Positions 47,721 to 59,790 of a stretch of DNA of 64,000 nt are shown piece after piece. Each line of letters opens with the position of its first letter. The stretch's first letter is position 1. Position numbers and translations under genes: made by a program. The stretch lies in the NCBI GenBank assembly GCA_016647705.1, contig CM028335.1, positions 18,454,905 through 18,518,904 of the forward strand, in the 5' to 3' direction. The notes below the pieces were generated by a model. That model saw only the letters and a program-made list of their open reading frames with translations. It had not been told where the DNA came from and made no database searches. This DNA comes from Eucommia ulmoides. Lineage: Eukaryota > Streptophyta > Magnoliopsida > Garryales > Eucommiaceae.

Positions 47721-48584
47721 TGAACTGTGTTTACAAAATGAACTAATAAAAGCGTCTAGAAACATCTTTGGAAATTATTCAAATTGTTTTTGCTTTGTTA
47801 TACACGTTTAGATACGCGTATAAATGTTAACGCACTACTACCATCCAACTGAAGAACAGGGGGCATTTATCGACCACGGAGCTCAAAACGCAAAACTTGA
47901 AAAACATGATCGCACTTATCGAAAAATGAATAAAAAACTCATTAAACGCAATTAAAATACCTTTTCACTGAATGCAATCGACCAAATTGAGCTTTCTTCG
48001 TCGTACACAACTTTCTGACCGCCGTCATCGTGTCTCGCCTTCGTCTCAACTTTTTCCTCTCGTACCATTTGGTAAAATAGCTTTGCAACGCCTACAATTT
48101 GAATAGAATATTTTTTAAATTCCCTGCCCTATGTAAGGAATGTCATACGTATAATAGAATGTACCTAAAATTCCTATTTTGTCACTTACCGTAACCGTTT
48201 TCCCCATCTCAGTTGGGCCGTCAGTCGTGCAGGAGTATAATCATCCATCACAGAGCACCTATAATCACCAGAGGATCAAGAATTGTTCTTCCTGTACGGT
48301 GAGGTCTGAACCATAACCCAACTGTTTATCTACATGGTCTCTTGTTTTAGGTTTAAATAATAAAAACCTCAATATTTTTTACTCGAGTCAAACTATTACT
48401 AAGTAAAATCTCATATGAAGACTTCACCACACAATTCAAAAAAAAAAAAAAAAGGTAACTAAATCAAACATATATAAAGTGTAACTAACTTTTACAAATC
48501 AAAAATATTTAATTTTTAGAGTAATTTTAAATTTCAAAAATTCTGTAATAAGTACTCTTTAAGTACTAAAAAAATTGAGAATCG

Positions 48585-48660
48585 TGGGTTGGCCTAGTGG
48601 TAAGGCTTACCCCTCTCCAGACAGTGGTCAGGGGTTCAATTCTCACCGGGTGTGTGAGTA
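48585..48660 (+). mobile_element. tRNA-derived SINE head
   Basis: An A-box-like TGGCCTAGTGG at 48590-48600 and a B-box-like GGTTCAATTCT at 48633-48643 have the spacing of an internal RNA polymerase III promoter. They sit in a GC-richer island (CGTGGGTT...CACCGGGTGTGTGAG) inside very AT-rich DNA. It is followed by an A-rich tract. It does not fold as a complete tRNA by eye, so a SINE head is the better call. Confidence 0.6.
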
Positions 48661-48669
48661 AAAAAAAAT

Positions 48670-49840
48670 AATAATAAAATAAAATAGAAGTACTCAAAAA
48701 ATATAAAAAACCATAATTTAATTCCAAAAGTAATAAAAAAAAATAGAATTAGAAATCTATTAGATAAATTAATAATATTTATTTCTCAGAATAATTTTAA
48801 ATTTCAAATATTCAATGCCAAGTATTTTTTAAATAGTAAAAAAACGTAACAATCATCATTTAATCCTAAAAGTAATAAAAAATATATTTGAAAATATATT
48901 ACAGAAACAAAATTTAAAAATCAAAATTATAATTCTTTTAAGAGGGTTATAAGAGAATTTTTTTTATTAGATTGTTTTAATTAATTTTTTAATAGTATAC
49001 TAACAAGGATAAATATGTAATTTTATATTTAATATCAAAAGAAGTAGGGGTCAGAGATATTTTCGAAATGACAGGAGATATGATTGTAGGTTTTTTCAAT
49101 TCATTAAAATTTACCCATATTTTGATTGATGATTGTTTTCATTATAACTAATTATATATTTATATGTAATCTTATTTCTTCATCCCTCTTTCTCTAATCA
49201 TTTAATAAAATTCTCTCTCTTCATCAATTAATTACATATAACTTTTATTCAATTTCATGTGCTTTAAAGAGTATTCTAACAATTCTTAACCAAATAATAC
49301 AAACTATCAAACAATAAATAAAAAAATAATAATAATAATAACAAAAAAAAAAAAAAAACCCTATTAGATTATTTTAAAATTATTATTTAAAAAAAATAGA
49401 AAATTTAAAAAATCCTACAGGAGATTATTTACATACTATTTTTTAAAAATAAATATGCGTGACAAATATTAATAATTTTAGAGATTGATATTATTTGTTT
49501 TTTAGTTTATAATTTTATTTTTGGACATCATTTTTTTTTTCATACTTTCATAAGATAAATTAAGTATAAAATTAAATAATCAATTATCGTATGTGTAATA
49601 TTTAAATAAAAAATATATATTAATATAATTTTTTTCTAGGCTCGCATATTACGCATGTCTAAAACTAGTATTGTATTAAGATGAAATATTGAGGAATTAA
49701 GGGGCCAAATGTAAAATTCAGTCTTAAAAAACTTAAGGGGTCAATGTATTGTCTTAAAAACTAAGGGGGTAAAATGTATAATTTAGTCAATTGTTAAGAT
49801 CCAGACCTAATTGATAAGTCCAGTCTCAGACGACCGACGG
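48670..49840. other. Very AT-rich intergenic region
   Basis: Homopolymers, an (ATA)n run near 49326 and unassigned AT-rich sequence. CGCATGTCTAAAACTAGT at 49652-49669 resembles a Helitron 3' end (CTAG before T). Confidence 0.5.
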
Positions 49841-49849
49841 TCGATCAGC

Positions 49850-49991
49850 ACAGCCACCATCGTCGACTTCTCCGACGATCGATCAGCACAACCATCACCG
49901 GCAACCATCGTCGAATTCTCCGACGAGTAGGTCTAGAGCAGCATCCACCGGAAACCTCAGCCACCATCGTCGTCTTCTCCGACGAGTAGGT
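49850..49991. repeat. Three copies of a CATCGTCG...CGACGA repeat
   Basis: GCCACCATCGTCGACTTCTC-CGACGA (from 49852), GCAACCATCGTCGAATTCTC-CGACGA (from 49901) and GCCACCATCGTCGTCTTCTC-CGACGA (from 49960) are spaced by about 50-60 bases; the last two continue GTAGGT. Each contains a short TCGTCG/CGACGA inverted pair. It lies upstream of SNAPC1. Confidence 0.8.
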
Positions 49992-51916
49992 TTGTATTTC
50001 TCTCCAGTTTACTCTCTCTCTCTCTCTATGTGTATGTGTGTGTGCAGCGTGCGCGATTTCCGTCGCCTTCTCCCATTCACTAGATTTTGCGCCCCCCCCC
50101 CCCCCCCCCCAAAACACAAAAAAAAAAAAAAGTCATCGCCCAGGGGCGATTTCCTTGCGCCCCGCCCCAGGGCGCCCATGACAACATTTTTGTCCACCAC
50201 CAGTGATAACTTCTCTCGATCAACTCATGCACGTACCATACCACCGCTGCCCACACCACCATCCTGCCAACTACGACCTCACATATCCTCTTCTCCTTCA
50301 CTCCACAGCCCTGTCAACCCTATGATCATCTATGTGCCAGCCATAATTTATGTTAGGGTTTAAGTCTTAGTTTTCATCATTGTTAAAATAGAATTTATTA
50401 TGGTTATCTTCCAAAATTGAGTTTAACTGGTATATTGGAGGGCATGGTGATTGGGGTTAATTTCTAACAGTAGGGATCATTTCTAAAATTATAGATTTAA
50501 TTCGGCAATAAGTATTGAAAATGAGATCTCCAAACAGGAGGGGATCATGAGTTGTTATTGTAACTCACTCAACCATGGCGTGAGTGATCAGAAATGCCTG
50601 GCGTTCTTGTATCGGTGGTGCAAAGGTAATTTCATTATGCTTTTTCTGCTCCATGTTTGTGATTAGATATTGAATTGTGAGCCTGAAGACTGTGCACCAA
50701 TGGTGAGTTTGGGTTTAACAAAGAATTATTTTGGAGTCTCTTGACTATTCCTTTGTATCACTTTTTTTTTTTTTTTTAAATGGCGCATTTGTACATATTC
50801 ATGTATAACTGTATTCTATATATTTAATTTTGTTAACTCCGGCATGACATCACGGAGTAAAATACTTTAACCAATGTTTCCCGGAACGCAGAACGTTTCA
50901 GTATGTAGAATGGGTACAGGGATAAGGTTCGCCATGTATCATAAAATTTGGAATGCTAGGGGTAGACTTCTATACGTATTTGATACATAAAAATGTAAAG
51001 ATATACTTCAATAATATATCTAAAACTTTTAAATTGAAGGAACGATTAGTGACACTTGTGATAAAGCATAATTATAAGGAGCTAATTTCTTATTTACGAT
51101 TAAACTTTTAAAATTAACTATTCAAGTTAAAAATTTCAGATCGCCAAATTCAGGTTCCTGATAGGGAGTGTACTATGTTTTGGAATGATCGTTCAAATTC
51201 GCTGATCGCTAGTGTTTTAGTGAATTGTGCTAACTTCAGTTTTAACCTGCCTAATTCGTGAATCAATTAACTCTCATGTTCATTGTACTTTTTCTGAGAT
51301 TGCCGTTCTTTTTTTGGCCAGTTCTTTTATCAAAAGTTAACAAATCTGAGGGTCCGTGTCCAAGCTTGACCAAATTTGGCTTCCCCATATTTTTTTTTAC
51401 TGAAGGATAAATTTATCATTATATCAAATAGTTCATAACGAGGAATGATCTTTAATATAAAAAAGGTAATGGTGATTATCAAGATCTCTGCTGCAGATAT
51501 CTATGGAGTTTGTTTAATTTGGAGCATATGAAATATTGGATTTTCCTTTTTGAAAAAAAATAATAATTGAATTATAGTTTTTCTTTTGATGAGGTAAGTT
51601 CTACTGAAACAAAATGTACAATTAAATTTTAGAAAGTTCAAGCGAACATGGCATCTTAAATCTTGACTATCTGACTCTCTCTTAGTGTCATTACTTGCAC
51701 TTCTAATGCATCAAGCTGGTTTACTTCCGTTCTTTATTTTTTTTTTAATTTCTCTTTTATTCTCCTAATTTTTTGCACCAATACGATGGGTGTAATTGGT
51801 TGCAGGCATATGCTAAAGTTTTAATATTATTGTTTCCATTTTCTACTTCTGTTTGGTAGCCTGAAAAGTGGGAAACTTTTACAATGGATCTATGTAAGTA
51901 ATTGGCATTCGTGCAG
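49992..51916 (+). other. Upstream region of the SNAPC1 gene, probable promoter and 5' leader
   Basis: The region holds a CT-repeat (about 50010-50030), a C-run (50091-50110), and then sequence ending in a possible splice donor GTGCAAAG|GTAATTT near 50628. Because the first coding exon is preceded by a good acceptor (TTCGTGCAG at 51916), an upstream untranslated exon is likely in this stretch. Its limits and the TATA box cannot be fixed from sequence alone. Confidence 0.4.
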
Positions 51917-51935
51917 AAAATCAACCTTGAATACA

Positions 51936-54900
51936 ATGGATCTCAAACCGTTCAAGCTGGACATTGACGAGCTTATAAATGAATTTGTGGAGGTACCTTA
52001 TGTTGCAATGTTATCTTCTGCTACAATTATTTAGTGGATTGTCTCTTTATTTCTTCATTCATATATATATTGTGATGATCTTTTGGGGGGCAATTTATCA
52101 TGATAGTTGAATTGTGTTTAACACAGGGAGGATCAACTACTTTGGTTGATATGAAGAGAGTATGGCTATCAAGAAAATTCTCCTTTATTTTTGAAGCCAG
52201 TCCTTCGACAAACTTGGCATGCTTTATGCAATCATTATATTCCCACACAATTGGTATGCTTTCACATGCTTAGCATGACTCCTCATATCTCCTTGCATTA
52301 TTCTGATTGCTCTCGTGTTCTTGTCCTTCAATTTTTTTCTCAGTGGAATTCAATGTCTTTCTATTGACTTGATCACCCGACCTCCCCCCACTAATTAAGA
52401 GTTATAACCGTAGGTCTAAAGCGCTTGGCTTGCATAGCAATGCAATGACTTTGCTCATCTAGTTTGTTCTCCTTTGTTTTTATTTGCTTAGCCTTCTCAT
52501 TTAGTTTTCTTCTCCATCAAGAATAAGAATGCATACTTAAGATACTTAGATACTTGGCCAAAAAAGAAAAAGGATGAATGGTTAACCTTGTTCATCTTGT
52601 TATATTTCCTCCTTGTTGGCGATATAAATGTTTTAATTAGATACAACATGTGAAGTCATAGTGAAGCTTAAAATATCATGTAAATCTAAGCTTTTGGTAA
52701 TCAGGTATATATCAATGAAGCCGTATGCCTCTAACTTTCTAAGACTTGCTACTGAGGGACTTAAAAAAGGTTGTGACTTGGAAAATGTATACTACTTGTC
52801 ATTCAACCAAGAGTTGTCTGTTGTCATGCTTCCTTGTCCCATGGATTTGAGGTTCTCATTGCTTATCATTTAGGTCACTTGTTTATACTGCCTATTGTAA
52901 GACTTACTATTATTTATATTCCGAACTCATTGTGTACGTTTACATGTTTAATATAGTTTTGGCATCTATTATTTTCGAAATTATTAATTTCTCAGTCATT
53001 CTTTTTTCTAAATAAAGCGTAATTTTCGTCACAGAATTTAGACACTATGATATTTGAAGAAGTACATTCTTGATGCGTGTGCTACATTCCTGAACAATAT
53101 TCTGCAGATAATTAGACTGACTTGGATGCCACCTAATAGTTTCTCAACTTGTAAACCTGTGCATGTAATATGCCGTATTTTACAATATATCTCCCTTCTT
53201 AGTGATTAGAATTTACGATTTCGATTGTGCTGTTTATACTTTCCACCTGGAGTTGATTAATTGTGTATTTGCCATGCAGGTTACATGGCATCTACTGCTT
53301 CTCTGTCTCATAGACTTGGTGGGCTCTTTTGCCTTTATTGTCTTCATGAAACTCAACCATTCAAGCCTCCTTTCAAGATTTATTTATCTCTTGGTATGAT
53401 GCATACTTCCTCCTCCGATTATAATTAGAGTTATCGTGCTAATGAAAATGCTTTTGTTGCTATCAATGAGACTACCAATTTATTTTTCTGGGTTTGTGTG
53501 AAAACTAGTGATGCACATGTGATGGAGCCAAGATTTTTTTACCAAGGGGAACCAAATATCTAAATTAATAACTTAGGCACCGTTTGGTTATGCTTTTTAA
53601 GTAATTTGTGGCTTTAAAGCAAAAAATTACATAATAATTTTAAAAGTAGCATTTGTTTTGCACTTAAAAAAAAGTAATAACACGATTTTAAGTACTTTTT
53701 TTTCCGAAAATCAGTAAGTAATTGCTTTTTGTTTTTTCGATTCTTTTATCATTAGAGATTGATGAATTAGGACCTCTATTCACCTTTTTGATCATTTTTT
53801 TTTTTAGATTTAGTGATGATATTACCTCCTTGACCTTGTGACCTGAAGGTCACGGGTTCGAGTCGTGAAAACAGATTCTTGCAAAAAGTAAGGTAAGGTT
53901 GCGTACAATAGACATAAATGGTTTGACCCTTCCCTGGACCCCGCGTATATCGAGAGCTTTGTAGCACCGAGCTGCCTTTTTTTCATTATTTCTACACTAC
54001 TTCATACACTTTCGATTTTTCCTTTTTGCTTCAAGTAAAAGCACTTTTTTGCCATTTTTTTAAAAGTACTAAAAAAATGGTTACCAAATAGTGCCTTTTT
54101 TCAGTAAACCATAAAACATTACCACAAAATTTTAAAAGATTACTACCCAATTATTGTTATAATTCTTTAGACCCCCTGATTGAAGCTTTTTCGAATGTGA
54201 AACATGCTTAAGCGGAAAACATTCTTTCAGATCATATCTACCTGAACCCACATTTGTTTTACCGAATAAATATTGGATTGGGTATAAGTTTTGCATGCTG
54301 GTGGGCTGAATTTTTTCAAACCCGATGGTTTTCAGTCGGTTGAAGGAAGATAATTTTGCCTCCAAGCTGCTCGAATCTTCTTTCTTGTGAGGACTAGATA
54401 AGTTGTAAGCTAGGTTACAGGTTTCTAGAACTCAAATCATACTTGCGGCCATAAACATAAGAAGCGACATTCAGCTTCAACCTTATGTAAATTTTCCTAG
54501 ATTGTGACATTTAATTTCGTCAATTCTTTCTTTCAGAGTTTCAAAATGGATAATGAATAATTAAATACTAATGTGACAGATCCTGGGGTAAACGTTTTGA
54601 GTTTCTTCTGCTTTGGAAGAGGTTGTTGATTATCTCTCTCTATGTGCTAACTATTTTCATCACTTGAGATATTTCACTGTTATTTCTATCCTCAATAACG
54701 TATCAATTACTGATGTCAGTTAAATGAAGGTTTAATCATACCATGAAATTGCATGTGCTGCCCCCCCCCCCCCCCCAAAAAAAAAAAAAAACCCATACTA
54801 ATGCTTTTCTTTTTGACAGGAGAATTGAACAGTCTAAAAAATATTGTTGTTGATGCAAAGAAACAGAAGTTACAGAACATAGGAGTTGTAGCTGCTGTAA

Positions 54901-57900
54901 TTAAATGTATGCTGGAAAAGAAAATGTTCCTTTTCGGCTTTGTAGATATAAATGAAGGCTCTGTGACACAGAGAATTAATGAACTCGGAGAAATACAAAA
55001 TGCTCGCGTTAAAGTTGCTTACAGAAAGTATTTAGCCTAACCATTTTCTTTGCTATTCTCCTTTTGTATTTTAATATTGTTGGCATGAACTTGCATAAAT
55101 CCCTGCAGATTTATTTCCTAACTGTGCCCTCATTCAATTGACAGGTTATTTGAAAATACAAAGCTTGAGCAGTTCGTCCACATGGATATGGTAAGACTTT
55201 GCGTACATGATTAATATGTTTAGCATCTATGCAAATCAAACAACATTTGATATTGAAGGACGTCTCAAAAGTATTAGGAACCCATCCCCTTCCCCCCCCC
55301 CCCCCCAAAAAAAAAAGAACAAAACAATATTAAGTATTAAAAGCGAAAGCAAAATTTAAAGAGTTTCCAGGATAACCTTAGCAATTTCGTGATGTGGGGT
55401 TGCATTGTCGATTATTTATAGACGTAGAGTCACTCCCTTATAGCATTTGTTACCAAAGCTTATGAGGTTATGAAGCAATCAAGCAACCCACTACATTATT
55501 TCAAGTTTTTTATATCAACTGACTGAAAAGGTTAATTTTGATCAATCGATGAGAATGCTTTTTATCTTTGGAACCATTTTCCTTGGAATTTTTAATTGTT
55601 TCTTGTTGACCTTTCTATATAGAGTATTAAATTTTTAGTAGATGGGGTGAGAGTGATATGTTTTTCAAGTGAAGCAGTTACTTAAGTTTCATGAACAACT
55701 TATCTACGTTGAACTTTTTAGTTTTCTATGACCTATGATTAGTTTTCTCTAAATAAACCTCCAAATTAGTTGTCACTTTAAAACTATTCAGAATGTAAAA
55801 GAACTGTATATTTCTAGTGTCATATTATCTTGTTCAGTTTAGTACACACTTCCGACTAGTTTGTTGAATTGTTGAACACGTTTCTTTGAAAGAAAAGACT
55901 ACGGAGAAAGACCAGTTGAGATGTTTTTCTGGGTTCATGTTGGTCACTGTTTTTTTGGTTTTGCCTGTCATTTTTCTTTTCTGAATTTTTAATCTGTTAG
56001 AAAGAAGACATTCCCAGAAAACAAAAACAAGAACTGTTAAAAGAATAGTTTGTGGTTTTGTGCCTTGTATTTAATTTACATGTCGTCATATCAGTCTTCT
56101 AAAGTAATATTTCCAACTTCTAACATGTTTTAGGGTAAGGAATTTGAAGTTGATTTTCTCAAGGAAAGTTCGACAAACTATGCAGTTGCCAAGGAATTTG
56201 CCGTTAAAGGTACGCTCGCGTGTTCTCTTTGTAATTGGACAGTGCACATTTAATAAATGTGCTATGAAACTGGTGCTCATCCCAAGCTAATTTGAGCAGC
56301 TGTATGAGTTTACTCCCAGTATGCATAGAACTTTTCTTATCTAATATTCCAAATGGATTTGAGGGGAAGAATTATAACACGATCGGTGTGAATAATCTTT
56401 TTTCGGCACAGACATTGTGAAAAAATCGTTAGGTAGCATTTGGTTTCATGAATTTGGGTTTTGGAATTAGAATTAGAAATGAACACGTGTAAAATTAGGG
56501 ATGACAACGGTTCGGTTTTGGGCTGGTTTCACTAGAAACCAAAACCAAAACCATAACCATTGGGTATATACCAAATCTAAACCCAAAACCAAAATTAAAA
56601 CCATCATTTATTTAGAAAACGATTTTAAAACCGAACTGTTCAATTTTATGCAAAACCAAAACTAAACCATTAAACCGTTAAAAGTTTTTTAATTTTATGT
56701 AAAACCAAAACCAAAATTATCGCGAAACCGCAAACCGTTGTTTTTATATACAAACAAAATATTACTAAAATTTCAGAAGAAATTATAAAAACCTCAAAAT
56801 TAACCCAGTTAATCCTATAGCATATATCTATAGTAGAGATTTAAATGTAAATAAAAAAAAAAAGTGAGGGTATATAATAAAAATATATCTAAAATACCGG
56901 TTACGTGGTTTGGTTATGCGGTTTGGTTTTACGGTTACTATCCAAAAAAAAAAAAAACAGTTTCAATTTTCAATTCTAAAACCAAAACCAAACCCATTTA
57001 ATCAGTTTCAAAACCTAACCGTTCGGTTTGGTTTGGTTCGGTTACCCATTGATTCAGGTTGAATTGCCATCCCAATGTATGATAAAAGCAATGCATGCAT
57101 TCATTTTCATTTATAATTCCAAGGGTGAAATTTGCAAATGCTACCTTAAGACTCCAACTGAAGATAAATGCCGAGGTCAAACTATTCTAACACATGCTAA
57201 CTATTCATAATAGATGTCAATTATCTAGCAACAATGTTTTCCTTTTGTTTTGTCTGCTTATTACACTATATCTACATTTTATTCTTTGTTAAAATTCCTC
57301 AGATGATTTAAAGTTCTTTTACAAGACCTTTCTTTCTTGCTACAATTTATTGTTCCTTACTCTTTGCTCTTGTTGATTCTTTGAAGTTCAAACGTTATGC
57401 CATATTTCTTACTAGATAGACATGGTATAATTCTGAAAGTTGTACAAGCCTTTGAAGTTGGAACGTTGCTGGCGTGTATTTAGTGTTTATGTTCCCAAAT
57501 TTTCGGTTTCTGTTCCCAGGATTCTTGGTACTGAAACAGAACAAAAACGAAAAAAAAAAATCTGTTTCTGTTTTCATCCATAATGTTTAGAACAAATTTC
57601 TGGGAACAGAAGAGAAGCGTATCTGTTTTTGTTCCCAAAGTCATGCATCCTTTCCAAATTTTCTGGAAACAGAAACAAAAAATAATAAACAAGGATGCGC
57701 TTGCTAATTATGCTGCGTACTCTTTATTCTTTATAAGATTTGTATAATTTAACGCCTATTTTCATCTTCACGAGGCATACTAATTGTGATTTTTCTATTT
57801 AATTTGTGTTAAAGAGGCGAGCGAGGTGGTAGATGTGCAAAATATAAAGCACATAGCCGAAAAGAAGAACTTGATTGGGGATTTGTTGGAGAAAACTGCT

Positions 57901-58179
57901 CAAGATTGGAATGCACAGAAAGAGTTGTTCTGTCAACAAACAGGATTACGCCGTCGCTCTTCTCCAGAACCCAAAAAACAGAATGAGAACGAAAAATCCA
58001 AAAGACCAAGATTCAGCAGAAACGCTCCACAAAATGAAGCAAGCAAAAACTTCATACTCGAAGGTGATGACGATGATGATGATGGTAGTGGGCATGAAGA
58101 GGGTGAGAATTTCGGCAAGGAGCTAGAGGATGAGTTGTTGTATCAATTTGAATACGATGATGAAGGGAGTGAAGGCTGA
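51936..58179 (+). CDS. SNAPC1: snRNA-activating protein complex subunit 1 (SNAP43) homologue, intact, seven coding exons
   Basis: SNAPc binds the proximal element of snRNA promoters and recruits RNA polymerase II or III in the nucleus. Coding exons are 51936-51992, 52127-52253, 53280-53393, 54820-55027, 55145-55190, 56134-56209 and 57815-58179. All introns are GT-AG and all phases agree, giving 331 codons including the stop. The start MDLKPFKLDIDELINEF is followed by VDMKRVWLSRKFSFIFEA, LACFMQSLYSHTIG, MASTASLSHRLGGLFCLYCL, PFKPPFKIYLSLGEL, FLFGFVDINEGSVTQR and EVVDVQNIKHIAEKK, the conserved SNAP43 order. The C-terminal part is basic and then acidic (a run of six D). The ATG is the first in frame after the acceptor at 51916. 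This is the only gene in the window that looks functional. Confidence 0.88.
53576..54095. mobile_element. Tourist-like MITE in SNAPC1 intron 3, carrying a SINE
   Basis: The left end GGCACCGTTTGGTTA and the reverse complement of the right end, GGCACTATTTGGTAA, are imperfect inverted repeats of Tourist style. The flanks are TTA (53573-53575) and TTT (54096-54098), so a TTA duplication is likely but changed by one base. The 520-bp interior contains an Au-type SINE, so the original MITE was about 350 bp. Confidence 0.6.
53812..53984 (+). mobile_element. Au-type SINE inside the intronic MITE
   Basis: The sequence includes the B-box GGTTCGAGTCG at 53855-53865, then TTGCAAAAAGTAAGGTAAGG, TTGCGTACAATAGAC, CCCTTCCCTGGACCCCGCG, GAGAGCTTTGTAGCACCGAG and a final CTGCC with T-run. 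This is the body wording of the plant Au SINE family as I remember it. The 5' A-box part is degenerate. It reads in the same direction as SNAPC1. Confidence 0.75.
56496..57075. mobile_element. hAT-type MITE in SNAPC1 intron 6
   Basis: The ends TAGGGATGACAA (left) and, reverse-complemented, TTGGGATGGCAA (right) match at ten of twelve bases; the form GGGATGGCAA is common in plant hAT-type MITEs. The flanks TGTAAAAT (56488-56495) and TGTATGAT (57076-57083) match at six of eight. The 580-bp interior is largely AACCAAAACC and CGGTTTGGTTT repeats. It has no coding capacity. Confidence 0.6.
57484..57691. repeat. Small foldback sequence in SNAPC1 intron 6
   Basis: TGTTTATGTTCCC at the left and ATAATAAACA at the right give a seven-base terminal match (TGTTTAT), and internal words such as GGTTTCTGTT and AACAGAAACA continue the inverted relation. 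It could be a short MITE; no target duplication is clear. Confidence 0.4.
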
Positions 58180-59590
58180 ACAAAAGCCGAATGACATTTA
58201 AAAAAATTGAACTTTAATGAATCGGACCAACAATTCTTTTTCCTGTTTTTTTTGTTGGTACAAGACGAGAAAACGGAAAAAATTACAGCCCTCTGTTGAA
58301 AGTCTCTTTGTCCATTTCAGCTAGTAGCAGTATTTCCATATCTTTCGGAGGTCTCTACCATCTTCATTTCCCCTGAACCACTGGTTCCTTTATATAAGAA
58401 ATCTGTACATTTGTTGTCTTCTCTACGTGAATTGGATAATATAATTATTGTAACATAGGGGCCTTCTCATTCATATCACAATTATCATTATTACTAGTTT
58501 TAGGCATACGCTAAACGTGGATTTTGAATTAATTTGTATGTGTATTTTATTCAATTGTGTAAATTTAATTTTGTATTTGTTGTGTTTGACAAAATGTTTT
58601 GTATTAGTTAGTAGTTTTTTTTTGTTTTGTTTTTTTTATTAACTATATATTATCTAGACTGTTGAACACATTTAAGATTTTTTTTGTAATATTTGTTTTC
58701 AATTAATATTACAAATATTTTAGTTTAACATGTTTAAACTGAGGATATTGTTTAATGTTTGATAGAATGATGAAATTTTAGTTGAACGTAATTTTAATGA
58801 TAAAGAAATGTGCGATTGCAAATTCATTTTTTGTATTTGTATAGTAACAAAAATATCACATATATGGCGAACTTTTATAAACCCTACTTGTATGAATCTT
58901 TATACAGTAATAAATAAAAATATAATTGCATGAACTTTCATACACTCATAAACTTAAAATATAATATATAAATTCTTATACATGCACAAACAAAAATATG
59001 ATATATTACATCTTTATACACTAATATGCCAAAAATATAATTATTACATTTGTACACCCCAAATAAAGAAATAATTATATTTTTATCTTTTTAGGAATCA
59101 ACAAATATCAAGAATTTTTATCTTTTTAGAAATCAATAAATATTCAATCATACCCTTAAATTTTCACAATATACAAATAATCTTAAAAAAAATATAACTT
59201 ATTTTTAATAAGATATTATTTGAAAAAATATAAATTTTACGGGTACTATAGTGATGGTATTTTATTTTTCATAAGGTTCATAAAACATTGATGAATTGAT
59301 ATGTTATTTTTAAGATAAATATTTTTTCTTTTTGGGATTTTATATTAATTTTTAATCAAAATAAATGTTTAGTAGTGAAATGAATAAATCTAATATAAAT
59401 GGTGAAATTAGTGTTAGAATATTAGAAGAGGAATGAATGAATATAATATTAGTAGTGGAATGAGTCAATCTTGACCATTCACTTCCCATTCAATAGGATT
59501 GAAGAGGAGTTCTTTACGTAATAAAAAAAAAAAAAAAAAAAATTCTGACAACGGATCTATTCCAACTTATTTACAAAACCCGCGTATTTC
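58180..59590. other. SNAPC1 3' flank and AT-rich intergenic region
   Basis: The first few hundred bases presumably hold the SNAPC1 3' untranslated region; no clear poly-A signal decides its end. The reverse complement of 58493-58510 (CGTATGCCTAAAACTAGT) matches 49652-49669 at 16 of 18 bases, a possible Helitron 3' end on the minus strand. The rest is AT-rich spacer. Confidence 0.5.
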
Positions 59591-59790
59591 GGGGTTGGTA
59601 ATCCCGGGAACTAAGATCCCGGGATTGCCAACCCCGGGATCTTACTTTTAAATTTTTTTTTTTTTTTTTTTTTTGGACGTAATGTCCCGGGGTTACTAAC
59701 CCCGGGAACCTAAGAGCAGCCGGTCACACCCCGTGACCGGCTGCTCTATGCTCAGCTGCATAAAGTAGCTGAACAGCTGCTTTATGCAGC
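59591..59790. repeat. Cluster of four hairpins upstream of the MULE gene
   Basis: Hairpin 1: 59591-59609 with 59617-59635 (19 bp, one mismatch, loop 7, arm GGGGTTGGTAATCCCGGGA). Hairpin 2: 59685-59694 with 59698-59707 (perfect 10 bp, loop 3). Hairpin 3: 59713-59727 with 59733-59747 (perfect 15 bp, loop 5, arm AGAGCAGCCGGTCAC). Hairpin 4: 59755-59771 with 59774-59790 (17 bp, one G-T pair, loop 2, arm GCTGCATAAAGTAGCTG). A T-run separates hairpins 1 and 2. A 23-base C-run follows at 59796-59818. Confidence 0.9.

Noticed and set aside
49845..50363. Several overlapping frames near the SNAPC1 upstream region
   Set aside because: They depend on the C-run, CT-repeat and CATCGTCG repeats. None joins the SNAPC1 exons in phase.
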